From: Ottelia alismoides
Taxonomy: Eukaryota > Streptophyta > Magnoliopsida > Alismatales > Hydrocharitaceae
Assembly: GCA_037367405.1 (NCBI GenBank)
Contig: JAZKJV010011598.1
Location: 1,054,001 to 1,118,000, forward strand
Length of the DNA stretch: 64,000 nucleotides
Direction: 5' to 3'
Made by a program: the position numbers and the translations under genes. The notes under the pieces were generated by a model. It was not told the origin of the DNA and did not search any database. It saw only the letters and a list, made by a program, of their open reading frames with translations. Below are positions 44,723 through 56,700 of the stretch, one piece after another (the stretch's first letter is position 1; each line of letters begins with the position of its first letter).

Positions 44723-45706
44723 AGTTTGGCTAGAGTTTGGAGGGTTACAGTTGAGTTGGCTATAGTTAAGCTTGGTACATAATCATTAATCATCATCAAT
44801 CATCGACAATTAATTGGATCTTAGAACTACTACTATGAGTGATAAGATAAACTAGTGGACGTGTTGGGAACTTAGTTAGGATGCATTACACTCCACCGCA
44901 TGCCTACGGAGGCACCCTAACCCTAAGGTAATCTTCACGCCTTGGAGTCGTAGTGTGGGGTCACTCTCAGACCAAGACCACAAACTATCCACTAGACTTG
45001 AGAAATGAAATAGAATCAAGAATTAGATCAGAAACTCATCACTATCAAGATCTATGAACATAATCTCTAAATGACGAAAGATAATAACATACACACAAGT
45101 CATCAATTAATATATGAAGTATATATGGAAATTATGAGGTGTTTAGGTGATCGGGAAATTCATATACATCATGCTTGAAAACTGCTTTTAGGAAAGTAGC
45201 TTGTTAAACTTAACCTTTTTATAATACCTACCTACTTATTTTCTTTCAAAACCACTAAATTACATGTAAAATTTTAATATGTTGGATTGTATGCAACAAT
45301 TGTTGACATTCTTTTGTTCCTTGCATGCTTGGCAGGCAAAGTACCTACGTCATAGTAGCTGACTGATGATTCCGAGCATCCGTTGTTATACTCGGCGGTA
45401 CATTTGTTGTTGTTTTTGCTAAGATAATGTATAATGCTTTTCTTTCTCTTCTATATTTTGGGATACATGTATATGATGCAGCCTCTTTTGTACATGTAAT
45501 ATATATATATATGGAAATTAATGAGATGTGAATTGGTGACAGTTATTATTGGCTCTGTGATTGTTTACATTAAATGTGAACGCCATTTCGAAAAGCGATT
45601 TTTTCCCTCAATTTCAGTAATCTAATGCGATCTTTAATGAATCCAATGTTGCAAATCATGTGTAAACGGGTAACCCGGATCCTGGAGCGTTACATAAGCG
45701 AAACTA
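44723..45706 (+). repeat. LTR-C: right part of a Tekay-family LTR
   Basis: It contains the family block TAGTGGACGTGTTGGGAACT (44856) with GCATGCCTACGGAGGCACCC, and ends GTAAACGGGTAACCCGGATCCTGGAGCGTTACA. The left part is replaced by the copia-8 LTR and no gypsy coding sequence follows. A truncated LTR about 985 bp long. Confidence 0.85.
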
Positions 45707-46879
45707 AGTCAAAAGCTTATGAAGTTTTGTACAAAAATGTTGACTCTAAGGAGGGCCAGAAGGATATATTCAGATTGGCCAAAGCAAGAGAAAGAAAGAC
45801 CAAAGAACTTTCACAAGTAAGATGCATTAAGGATGAGGAAGGTCACGGGTTTGTTACTCAGAAGGATAAAGAGACTAGATAGAAGCAGTATTTCCATAAA
45901 CTTTTCATTGGGGAAGGAAATATATAGATCACTTTGGGTGATCTAGCTTGTAGTGAAAGTTACTTGAATTATGCAAGCTACAGAAGAATACAAAGAAAGG
46001 AAGTAGAGTAGGCTTTGAAGAATATGAGAGCTGATAAAGGTGTAGGACCGGATGACATCCCTGTAAGTATGGAGAGTTTTAGATGAGCGTGGTTTGACTT
46101 GACTTACGAATTTATTCAATTATTTGGCGAAGCAAGAAAATGCTTGAAGATTGAAGGAGTATCGTGGTGCCTCTGTATAAGAACAAAAGAGACTTCCAAA
46201 ATTGTTCAAATTACAGAGGAATCAAGCTAATGAGACATTATGAAAATTTGGTAACATGTGATCGAAAGAAGGTTGAGGCAAGTTTCCAAAGTAAAAGAAA
46301 ATCAATTCGGATTCATGCCAGGTCGCTCAACTATTAAAGTCATCCATTTGTCGAGGAGAACAATGGAGATTTATAGAGGAAGAACCTCCATATGATTTTT
46401 ATTGATTTGGAGAAGGCTTATAATTCTGTCCCACGAGAGATTGTAGAGAGTTTTCGAGAAGAGACAAGTACATGTCCTATTAATATTAACCTCATAAAGG
46501 ATATGTATGATAGGGCTTTATGTTGTGTAAGGATCCAATCTGGAAAGACTGACTATTTTAACATCAACATTGATCTACATCTAGGTTCAGCTTTTAGTCC
46601 ATTCTTTTTTTCTTTGATTATGGACGAGTTGACAAATCACATTCAGGATGAGATAACTTGATGTGTGTTATTTGTTAATGATATCGTGTTGATCGATGAG
46701 ACCAGAGATGGAGTAAATAAGAAGCTTGAGGTCTAGAGACATGCATTGGAGACTAAAGGATTTCGTATAAGTAGGGCTAAGATTGAATATATGGAGTGCA
46801 CCTATGATGGAAGCAATGGTGAAGGAATCGAGGTGAAGTTTGGTGGTGATAACATTTGGAAGAGAGATTCTTTTAGATA
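45707..46879 (+). pseudogene. RTE-clade non-LTR retrotransposon remnant (reverse transcriptase)
   Basis: Frames at 45625-45882 and after give KEGQKDIFRLAKARERKTKE and CIKDEEG, typical of the region before reverse transcriptase in plant RTE elements. FMPGRST follows near 46312, then FIDLEKAYNSVPREI (46392 onward), HLGSAFSPFFFSLIMDEL, and a FVND where the catalytic FADD is expected. MECTYDGSNGEGIEV lies near the end. Many stops interrupt it and the catalytic aspartate pair is damaged. It is cut on the left by LTR-C and on the right by copia-9. Confidence 0.85.
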
Positions 46880-47022
46880 TGTTGGAAGAAAAGAAGTGAA
46901 TGCATTAGAAGAGACCCTAGGGCTCTCTTATATAGGAGAAAAATCATGGTTTAATTACATGAGAGGTACATAAAGAAAATAGAAATGAGAAATAGATAAT
47001 AAGAGATACAAATATCTCAACA
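46880..47022 (-). repeat. Copia-9 3' LTR (143 bp)
   Basis: On the minus strand: TGTTGAGATATTTG at 47022 to TCTTCCAACA at 46880, with TATAAGAGAGCCCTAGGG inside. It is the best preserved copy of this short LTR family in the window. It cuts the RTE remnant at 46879. Confidence 0.88.
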
Positions 47023-48890
47023 CTCCCTCTCAAGATGGAGCATATATGTCTATCATGCTCAACTTGGAACGCCTTTGAAATGGACCTATAGCAAGAGCCT
47101 TGGTGAAAATACCAGTAGTCTGGTCTCCTGTAGAAACATGGGAGGTGGATATGAGACCTTTCTGGATCATGTCTCTAGTATAATGGCAATCCACCTTTAT
47201 ATGATTGGTTCGTTCATGAAATGCAAGATTATTGGCAATAAATAGAGCCACTTGATTGTCAAATAAAAGCTGCATGGGAAGAGGAACCTCAACAACAAGG
47301 TCAGTCAAGACGGATCTAACCCACATCATCTATGTACTTCCTTATGTCATGGTCCTGTACTCAGATTCTGCACTAGATGTAGCAACCATTGTCTGCTTCT
47401 TGCTTTTCCATGATACGAGAGAGCTCCCAACGAAAATAGCAAAGCCAGAATTAGACTTCCTATCTCTAGGGCAACCTGCATAATCTGCATCTGCACAAGC
47501 TGTCACCTCAAAAGATGTGAACCATATAGATTGCGTCCTTATGAACCTTCCGAGGTTGCTCCATAAACTGACTAACCTTGCTCATAGCAAAAGATATGTC
47601 TGGTCTGGTGATGGTAGCATATAGGAGCTTCCCAACAAGCTCTATATATATCATCTTATCTACCATCTCAATGTCATCAGCATATAATCTCATACTCGGA
47701 TCCATAGGGGTAGTAGCAGGCTTGCACCCTGTCATACCTGTCTCTAGAAGAAGATCCGTCACAAACTTCCTCTGGGCCATCACAAGATCATGATGGTTCC
47801 TGGCAATCTCTAATCCAAGGAAGTATCGAAGAATTCCAAGGTCCTTAGTCACAAACTGCTGACCAAGGAACTCCTTGGCAGCCTGAATGCCCTGCTCATC
47901 ATCCTCCATGACAATAATATCATCAACATAGACAAGAATAGCAACAGTGCATCTCCGTATCCTCTTAACAAAAATAAGTGATCAGGCCGTAAATCGCCTT
48001 ATGGAGCCTACACACCTTCTAAGACTCCCCCTCAGTAGCAAACCCTGGTGGATGTTGTATATATACCTCCTCCTGTAGATCGCCATATAGAAATGCATTC
48101 TTCACATTAAGTTGGTAAAGTGACCAGTCTCGTGAAACATCAACTGATAGAAGAATGTGAAGTGTCGAGTGTCCGGCTACTGGAGAGAAGGTATTCTGAT
48201 AGTCCACCCCAAAAGTTTGGTGAACCCACGTGCTACAAGCCTTACCATGTAGCAATCCACACTACCATCTGCATGTTGCTTCATCGTAAAGATCCATTTC
48301 AACCCACAACAGAGGCACCTGGAGGAGCAGGAATAATGCTCTAGGTATCACGCGACTGCAAAGCGGCCATCTCCTCCTCAATGGCAAGTCACCACCTACT
48401 ATCTTGTTTGGCCTCCTGATATGTTCTTGGGATAGTAACAACAGAGAGTCCCACAATAAACATCCTATACTCCTCTGAAAGATGGTCCAATGAAACATGC
48501 ACAGCTAGAGGATAAGTGGAAAAGTGACGATGCGACTTTCTCAAGGCAATAGGTACATCCAGGTCATCAGCCTCTTTGTTCTCTGGTATCAACTCCTCCT
48601 GTGCAGTATCCTGTGGAACACTCAAATCTCCAGTGTCGTCAATAGAATTAATGTGTTCATTACATACCTGAGGCTTGCTGGATGATAGGAAAGGCGCATG
48701 AGCAGCGGGGCGAGTAGAAGACCTGCGAATGTAAAACCATGGTAGGAACTGCGTTAAGGTAGACAGAGGTGGAGGTGGAGGTGGTGGAGGAGGTGGAGGT
48801 AGAGATGACTGAGACTCAACATGGGGTGGAGATAACGGAGGTGGAGGAACAAAAACATCCTCACCCAAATCAGCGTTAGACTGTGAAACC
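47023..48890 (-). pseudogene. Copia-9 integrase tail, reverse transcriptase, RNase H
   Basis: 48890-48389: a proline-rich linker (runs of prolines encoded by a CCACCT repeat) and VALRKSHRHFSTYPLAVHVSLDHL. 48255-48019: reverse transcriptase [19 protein letters not shown]. 47909-47508: DDEQGIQAAKEFLGQQFVTK and ITRPDISFAMSKVSQFM. 47329-47030: RNase H, CDNQ-like LLFDNQVALFIANNLAFHERT, then HYTRDMIQKG and a stop. The reading frame is interrupted in several places. Non-functional. Confidence 0.87.
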
Positions 48891-48892
48891 CC

Positions 48893-49440
48893 CGAAACCC
48901 GAACAGGGACTAAAACGCAAATCTTTACTGAGTTTGGACTTGATTGTAAAATCTGTACTTGTCCAGTGATCAAAAAATTCGAGTAAGGAGTCCATTACAT
49001 AGGGCTCGTCGATAGCTTTCCAACGAGTCCTAGAACGTTAAAATCCGACTTCGGGAGCTCAAGTTATGGTCATTTTAGCAAGGAGGGGTACAAGTCACTT
49101 TCAGATCCGAACCCGGATCCGAATCCGGGTCGGACCCGTATATTCCACCCTCCCTCCCTTCGCCAACCTCGCCCAAATCGCCCAACCTCTCCTTCTCTCG
49201 ACCTCCAGCTCTCCCCTCCTCCATTCCTCTCCCCTCTCCTTCACCAAGGGCCGCCGGAGCGCCTTGGATCGACGACCCAAAGCCAGAAGGTACGTTGTCT
49301 TCCCCTCCTCTTGCTGCCGGATTCATACGCTTTCTTGAACGCTCCTGCTTAATGACCCGTAAAACCGGTGCACACTCTCTGAAATCATGTATTATCTATC
49401 CAAATGTTGTAGGATGTTCAGTTCTGGGTATATAATACGG
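48893..49440 (+). repeat. Fragment of a second Tekay/Del-like LTR
   Basis: It begins TGTGAAACCCCCGAAACCC. It contains phrases common to plant Del-type LTRs: AGCTTTCCAACGAGTCCTA, ATCCGACTTCGGGAGCTC and a pyrimidine-rich part with CTTGCTGCC shared with LTR-D near 54745. No primer site or coding sequence follows and the right border is uncertain. It abuts copia-9. Confidence 0.5.
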
Positions 49441-49457
49441 ATGTTAAAATTTTACAC

Positions 49458-50190
49458 CTAAAGATCTCGACCTGTCCCTCCCATTGGCTCCATTTTTGGA
49501 CTTGATTGTATTAAACTGTCAAATGTTCCCTTGTGTTGGATGTTGGACATTATAGCAAGATTCTCCAGGTCGAATGCTCGATTGTTGTTATACAATAGTA
49601 GGGGCTTGAGGATGGCATATCTTAAATTAGCAGCATGAAGGCATTTGCTGCTTTGACGGATATGATCCCAGTTATCATCATCTATTTTATGTTTAACCTC
49701 AATTATGGGTGAAATGCTGCTATAGTGAATGCCTGATTTTACTTGATGCAACAATGAACGTTGTGGCTTCAAGAACAAGGATTGGTCTTTGTCTGAATTG
49801 TATCTCTCTTTTTCTCTTTCCAATATCCACACTCCCGACAATCCCAATGGTAATGACCAAGATGGCCGCACTGAAAGCGGAGCAATGAAGACGTTACACA
49901 AGTCTTCAAGATATGGTCTAGCATCCCATGTTTGAAACACCAAGATGATCGCATAACTTCTTCACTCCCGAACGGCTACGCTGCTTCGACAAGTGCCAAC
50001 CCCTAGCCGGATCCTCTGCTAGAATCTCAACAGCATGGCCCTCTAAACCTGCCTCTGATACCTTCTGATCCATGTCCTACACCCTCCAATCTTCCTCCTC
50101 CCAACAAGGCACATGTTCGGTGGACCTCACTTTACCTTTCCTTCCCTTCCACGAATACATAGTTGGGTTGCACTTTGTGACCTCTTCGGT
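49458..50190 (-). pseudogene. LINE ORF1-like zinc-knuckle remnant
   Basis: The minus-strand frame 49954-49769 contains CFKHGMLDHILKTC and FQCGHLGHYHWDC, two degenerate CCHC knuckles spaced as in plant L1 ORF1. The overlapping frame 49943-49458 carries other parts. Frameshifts prevent a continuous reading. A gag origin is the alternative. Confidence 0.5.
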
Positions 50191-50640
50191 GGATGGCATT
50201 GCATGCTAATGGTGTCTAAGACACAAAGATGGTTGACGTGGAACCACCTTCTACGCTCGATGTGCAAAGCCATCAGTGAATAGCACCACCTATTGGCAAT
50301 GGTTGTGTCGACGATGGATGTTGTTGGCTAGCAATTGCACAACTGTCGGCATAAGCCGTGATGATTGGCGATGTAGAGACCATTGTTGAGAGTCGATAGC
50401 GATGGCTTTGGTGTGGATGGTTGAGGCCAAGTGAGGTACATGGGTCCAGTCTAACAACAATGCTCGAAAACCATATGGAAAGGAACGAGAGAAATTGATA
50501 TAATCGGAATGAAACATAACCCTCTATATATAAGAATAGACTAGGATTAGGGAGCGTGTACATAGATACAAAAATACAAAACTACCCCAGAAGGGTTGCA
50601 TCTCTCATATACTCTACGCCCAATTTTTCCTCAATACTCA
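50191..50640 (-). mobile_element. Copia-10: 5' end remnant (LTR, primer site, leader)
   Basis: On the minus strand an LTR-like segment with TATATATAGAGGGTTATG ends near 50480. It is followed by TGGTTTTCGAGCATTG, a decayed form of TGGTATCAGAGCATTG, then a leader and a Ser/Thr/Gln-rich gag start with STMVSTSP (near 50380). Low sequence preservation. Confidence 0.5.
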
Positions 50641-50951
50641 TACCATCCATAAATACAAGGGTATTGACTGGAAGGTAAGATTTTTTTCAAAAATCCACTT
50701 AATGATCTACGGGTGGAGTGATGGGTCCTATCATCCAAAAAATCAGAGTTCAATTCCCACCTCACATGAAAAAGAATCCATTAAAAAACAATGCATCAGA
50801 CAAAATTATGATTACTGCTTTCGAGTATAAAAGGAGAATACTAAAAACTAGACAACATCATAACGTATAAAGGACTGTTTTTAATAATAAGAGAGATCTT
50901 TGAAAGAAAAAGGACAGTATGCAAAGGATTAGCATTAAATAGATGACGTAC
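50641..50951 (-). other. CDPK intron start
   Basis: AT-rich intron beginning GTACGT at 50951 on the minus strand. No repeat recognised. The intron runs to 41319 (9633 bp). Confidence 0.7.
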
Positions 50952-51104
50952 AGAGGACTTCATGGGCAGTGAGCCGTTGAGAAGGTTCTTTACAAAGCAT
51001 CTTCCTGATGAGATCCTTAGCATTATCAGAAATAAGGGGCCAGGGATCTGATTCAAAATCAATATGTCCCTTCAAGACTGCATCAAATATCCCTTGTTGG
51101 GTTT
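50952..51104 (-). CDS. CPK: CDPK exon: kinase C-lobe, subdomains X-XI (153 bp)
   Basis: It encodes [20 protein letters not shown], then [20 protein letters not shown] and [12 protein letters not shown], the end of the protein kinase C-lobe with the conserved arginine of subdomain XI. The first two bases complete a GAA codon begun by the exon at 51196. It is bounded by TCAG before 51104 and GTACGT after 50952. The length of 153 bp is the standard CDPK value. It matches group II CDPKs throughout, with no stop or shift. Confidence 0.96.
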
Positions 51105-51133
51105 CTGATAAGATGATGTTCACCGTTGACTTA

Positions 51134-51955
<822 letters not shown>

Positions 51956-52640
51956 TTAATTATCAGAGCCAACAGATAAATGTGCAGGTTATAGTGCACA
52001 AGAAACAAGCATGTGCAATGAAATATAGAGGTAAAGGTATTTCTCTTAGTAAAACTTTATACACTTCATATTGCACACATGGGGTTATGGAGAAGAAACA
52101 ATGACATTTTGATACTAAACCACACTGCAAAACCTCGAGAGGAGAATTGTTTGTCCCGCAAACTGGGAAGTACCCAGGAACAACTCGTGTCTCATCCCCC
52201 AGAAACTTTTCGACCTTCAACCAAGGCCCTAAATGTCGGTTTCGGTCACCATTTCGGTGACCATCCGAAACAGAATTTCGGTGGAATTTCGGTCAAAATT
52301 CGATTGAAATTTCGGTCATTTTTTGTACTAGGGCCCTCATATTTCGGTCATTTCGGCCATTTCGGTCGAATTTCGATTTCGACAGGCTATCGATATTCGA
52401 CAGAAATTCGACCGAATTTCGCTGAAATTTGAGGCCATGCCTTCAACCCAGATCTACGGGTCGATGTCATAAACTTCCTCACCAACAAGGTTCTCCAGTA
52501 TTCAGATTAAGACCAAGCGAAAATACTTGCTTCATCTTCCCTTAACTCGCTACCTGATCTCCTCAATTAAAAACTAACAATGATGAAGAGCTTTTGGGTG
52601 ACGAGAATCAAGTAACATCTTTACAAACTTGGGGTCCACC
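51956..52640 (+). pseudogene. Unidentified gene fragment, copy 1 (carries a MITE)
   Basis: Begins TATCAGAGCCAACAG. A plus-strand frame reads KYRGKGISLSKTLYTSY, then HFDTKPHCKT and GELFVPQTGKY. After removal of the MITE at 52223 it gives STFNPDL, INFLTNKVLQYSD, and ends LPDLLN and a stop near 52570. It contains TGA and TAA interruptions (WHF reads as a stop then HF; SDEDQ reads as SD, stop, DQ). I do not recognise the family. It looks like the C-terminal part of a host protein captured or duplicated into the intron. Confidence 0.55.
52223..52439 (+). mobile_element. MULE-type MITE, copy 3, with empty site in the paralogue
   Basis: 217 bp, ends AAGGCCCTAAAT and (complement) CATGGCCTCAAAT. The interior is built of GAAATTTCGGTC-like repeats in both orientations. 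A perfect 9-bp duplication, ccttcaacc, lies at 52214-52222 and 52440-52448. The duplicated gene fragment at 53409-53420 has the uninterrupted site cgaccttcaaccc, which confirms the borders. A 9-bp duplication points to Mutator-like transposition, though the terminal repeats are short. No coding sequence. Confidence 0.92.
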
Positions 52641-52689
52641 CCCACATCTCTACTTCCTCCATTTCTTTTACAGATCTAAACATACCTGG

Positions 52690-53514
52690 AAATTGATTAT
52701 CAGAGCCAACAGGCATAATGTGCAGGTTATAGTGCACAAGAAACAAGCATGTGCGATGATATAGAAAGACTCCCGCATGGAATGTCTTTGCAAGGTCATG
52801 TTGGCTCACTGTCTATGCATACAAATCTTTACAAGTGGCACATGCTACTCTGCCAGTACATTGCCCATATTCCAAGAGAACCACTCTGATAGTGGGTCAA
52901 TAGGGTGAGTGCTTCACATACCTTTCTATTGTATAGTGCACAAGAAACAAGCATGTGCGATGATATAGAAAGACTCCTGCATGGAATGTCTTTGCAAGGT
53001 CATGTTGGCTCACTGTCTATGCATACAATTCTTTACAAGTGGCACATGCTACTCTGCCAGTACATTGCCCATATTCCAAGAAAACCACTCTGATAGTGGG
53101 TCAATAGGGTGAGTGCTTCACATACCTTTCTATTGTCTGTTCTGGTCGTATCTACACCAAGGGTGCAAATTTTGGTACTAAATAGACTCCAGGATATTAA
53201 GAGGGTGAAACATAGAGGTAAAGGTATTTCTCTTAGTAAAACTTTATACACTTCATATGGCACACATGGGGTTGTGGAGAAGAAACAATGGCATTTTGAT
53301 ACTAAACCACACTGCAAAACCTTGAGAGGAGAATTGTTTGTCCCACAAACTGGGAAGTACCTGAGAACAACTCATGTCTCATCCCCCAGAAACTTCCCAA
53401 ACTTGGGGAAGTCGACCTTCAACCCAGATCTATGTGTCGATGTCATAAAATTCCTCACCAACAAGGTTCTCCAGTATTCAGATGAAGACCAAGCTAAAAT
53501 ACTTGCTTCATCTT
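52690..53514 (+). pseudogene. Unidentified gene fragment, copy 2 (frame largely open)
   Basis: Paralogous to 51956-52640 and starting with the same TATCAGAGCCAACAG. The frame 53109-53549 is open for 146 codons. It contains GKGISLSKTLYTSYG, KQWHFDTKPHCKTLRGELFV, PQTGKYLRTTHVSSP and NPDLCVDVIKFLTNKV, and runs into the copia LTR at 53515. Copy 2 keeps codons that are stops in copy 1. The product is not recognised; homology search of the protein would decide. It is on the opposite strand to the CDPK. Confidence 0.55.
52731..53138. repeat. 204-bp tandem duplication within copy 2
   Basis: Two adjacent units, 52731-52934 and 52935-53138, start AGTGCACAAGAAACAAGC and differ at only a few positions (ctcccgc versus ctcctgc, acaaatc versus acaattc). 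The unit boundary is visible as a second TAGTGCACAAG. It was probably formed by unequal exchange or slippage. Confidence 0.9.
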
Positions 53515-53730
53515 TGTTGGAGTATTTGGTTGTGCGTTATGAGTTGTAGGAGGGTAAATGGATCTCTCCAGGATCCATTTACCCCATCCAGTTGTTTAGT
53601 CCCACATCTACCAGTGGTGGGACTTGGAGGCTCTGTGGAGGCTATATAAGGAGCCCCAGACCTCCTGTAACCATTGAGAAAGCAATGAAGCATATGCCCC
53701 TTTGAGGGCTTCTCCCATGGTTTCATCCCG
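53515..53730 (+). repeat. Copia LTR fragment (copia-6 type), target of the Tekay insertion
   Basis: It starts TGTTGGAGTATTTGG and runs through TCCCACATCTACCAG and TATATAAGGAGCCCC to GGTTTCATCCCG. There it is interrupted by the Tekay 5' LTR. The copia-6 LTR continues after the same phrase, so the rest should reappear beyond 64000. It inserted into the gene fragment of copy 2. Confidence 0.85.
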
Positions 53731-56700
53731 TGAAACACCCGGTTTCCAATAGAACCCGAACTTGATCTGATTTAGGTCCGATGAACCCAATAAAGTTGTT
53801 GGTCAATGCCAAACAACTTAAAATGATCAATTGATCATAAATCAAAAGTCGTTCGGGCGAAATCGACCAAAAATCGGTCGCTTCGTAATACGTGCCGTGA
53901 AAAAGCCATGACGCAAATTCGGAAACCGCAAAACAAACCGAGACCATCATGAGATCCGATTCGACGAAACAAGACCAACGGAATCGACCGTTCGTCAATC
54001 GGAGATCGTTTGATATTTTTAAATCACAAAATTTAACCTTAAACAGAAATCGTATCCGAAAAGTTCGGGTATTCAAAACCCGATCGGAAGTATATCAACA
54101 TTGTACTCATTTTGATCATCATAAAGAGACGATCAAATTGATATATTGCGCGTCAGAAACCGACGCTCGAGACATGAATACGGTTCACTTTAAAGTATAA
54201 CAAATAAAGAAAGATAAAATTGAAATATATATATATATAACAAGTACTGCTACGGTTTATTATATAAAAAAAAATTGTTGTAGCAGACCCGTTACAGCTA
54301 TAACAAGTGGTTGCCAATCTTTTCCACTTGGCTCATTATTCTCCCCCATTCGGCAAACACGTAGCTCTCCCTCCCTTTATATATATATATTAACTTTACC
54401 TTTCCTTGGTCTTTCCATCTTTCCCGACTACTATCTGCTCTTGCTACTAATTCCAGGAAGATCTAAAGCCCAGCCGAGCAACCCAATCTCCAAGTAGAAT
54501 CCAGCCCCCCTTTCTTTCAATTGGTTCTCAAAATTCCACCAAAAGAGGCCACATTTCCAGCACCATTCTTGCTGGACGTCCCCTCCTGTTGGAAATTTCT
54601 CAAGTTCAGCAGTTGTTTCAAGCTCTACAAGCTCCTGGAACCTTGGATCTGCTCCTGGACTCTTGAAATTTGCCACATGCATGTTGTGATCTCCCAATTA
54701 AGAGATCAAAAAGGTACAATCCTATTACCATTCTCCTTGCTGCCATGCATGGTATTCTACCCATTTTTTTATCCTTAATTATGCATTGTTGAGTAATATA
54801 TGAGTAGACTTTGGGGGATATTTCTTGGGAGCATGAAGCATTGACATATTAAGTCATTAAATTCAAATGAACAATCCACACATTTATATTTTTGTGTAAA
54901 TTAATGTCTATTGAAAGGAAAAGAATAATAAGTAAATACTACATTAATCAATGATTCTATTCAAGTTAAATAAAAGATTGGTTTTTCATTTATTTTGAAT
55001 TACAGAATCTGGTTAGAATCTGATTACTGTTTTGTATCGGCCCAGATATATATATTTTTTTCAACATTTTATTACTCTACTCAGGTTATAAGTTTAAAAA
55101 GAGTTAAATTATTTATTCAATGAATTATAAATTGTTACTTATCTGTTTGCTGCAATGCTGGAATAACTGTAAATTATTTACTGAATGATGATGAAACTAA
55201 GCTCTGTTTCTATAATTAATACAAGATAGTTAAAATTATAAAATATATATATATATGTGACCTTTAGAAGAAAATGCTTGATCTTACTATTATATATAAT
55301 GTGTTTTGAAAGATAGGTTTTGTTGATAAAAGAAAACACATTGTTTATTTAGTGAGGCTGTTATAATAAAATACGTTGGCAATAGTTCTGGAGTGCTAGT
55401 TATTACAATTATCATACAATCATTGCTCTTCCCTTTTGAATATGTGGCAGTTTTAGATAATTCTAAAATTTCTCATAATTATCTAACTTGTTAGAATGTT
55501 GTAAGGAGTTAGACCATAATTAAGGTCCAATAGAGAGATCCAAGGGTAAAGCAAGTTTCATGCGTGATAATGATTAAATAGCAAAATTATTTGTAATATA
55601 TATATATATATAATTCTAGGAGTTTACTAAAGTGCTAGGTAGAATGATTGATTCCTTGCTAAAAGAAGTTTACTTCTTGTGCTGAAATTTGGGTAATATA
55701 AATTAGTAAGTAGTCCAACAGAGGAATTAGAATATCCTTGTTAAACTTGATTCTATTACTGAAAACTTGTGACATACCAAAATTTAATAAGATGTGTCTC
55801 TATTTTAACATAATGTATAGGAGTAGTTTATGTTAACAACCTCCCTGTCATCTTTAGAGTATGCATCACTTAGAAATAGAATTAGTTCTATTTTTGTTGA
55901 TGCCTAATAGACTGAAGTTAAGCATCACACTTCCATCTTAATTTGTGATATCATACTTATTGTGTGATGCTAATTGGTGGAATCGTTGTACAAATCAAAC
56001 TGGGAGGATATAAATTGGTCTTAAACCACTCGACCATCGACAATTAATTGGGTTGAATTCATGCTGAAAATGAATGAAGGATAAATTGTGACCATAAAGA
56101 CTGATCGTTCGTATGAAACTATCTTTTAGGTATTCCATACTATCTATTAGTTCATTAATACAACCATTGACCAAAATACCTAGATCATCACAGTCAACCA
56201 TATAAAAGACTGAGAAAGTAATAAGCAGTCAAGAAAGTAAAGATGACGGTGAATAATTGATGATAACCATTTGTGCCGGTCATGTTGAATCTTACACCTG
56301 ACCGTGCGAGGGCGCGGTGACCCTCACCTGGGCGGGAGAATAGGAAGCCCAGTTTGGGCAGCGGCCGCCAAGTGCGCGGGTCTAGGATCCCAGTCCTCTT
56401 TCGGTTTTTACGTGAGCTCACAGTGTTTTTACGCCTCGTTGGGATCCCGACTTTGGACCAGTTCCGCTGACCCTGTTTTTTTTAGGATACCCAGGCGGGG
56501 GATCCTGGTTTTTCAGTTTTACGTACGAGCTCGGTTGCCCGTTACCGGTCGGGCTGTTTTTCTAGAGTGACTTTTCCGGGAAGTCCCTCTCACCCGTCTC
56601 AGTGGCGTAGTTGGGGAGTAGACCTATCCCTCTATTGGACCGGCCTTCCAACTAGAGGGCGAGACGGAAGAGCCATTTGTAGGCTTCTTCACCGCTTGAG

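Larger units (their letters stand above)
46880..48890 (-). mobile_element. Copia-9: 5'-truncated minus-strand Ty1/copia element
   Basis: On the minus strand: linker, reverse transcriptase, RNase H, purine tract (CTCCATCTTGAGAGGGAG, about 47040-47023) and the 3' LTR. It is truncated near 48890 within the integrase tail. It belongs to the same family as copia-1 and copia-5. Confidence 0.88.

Noticed and set aside
49075..49338. 90-codon and 83-codon overlapping frames near 49.1-49.3 kb
   Set aside because: They fall in a pyrimidine-rich LTR leader. The composition explains the open frames.
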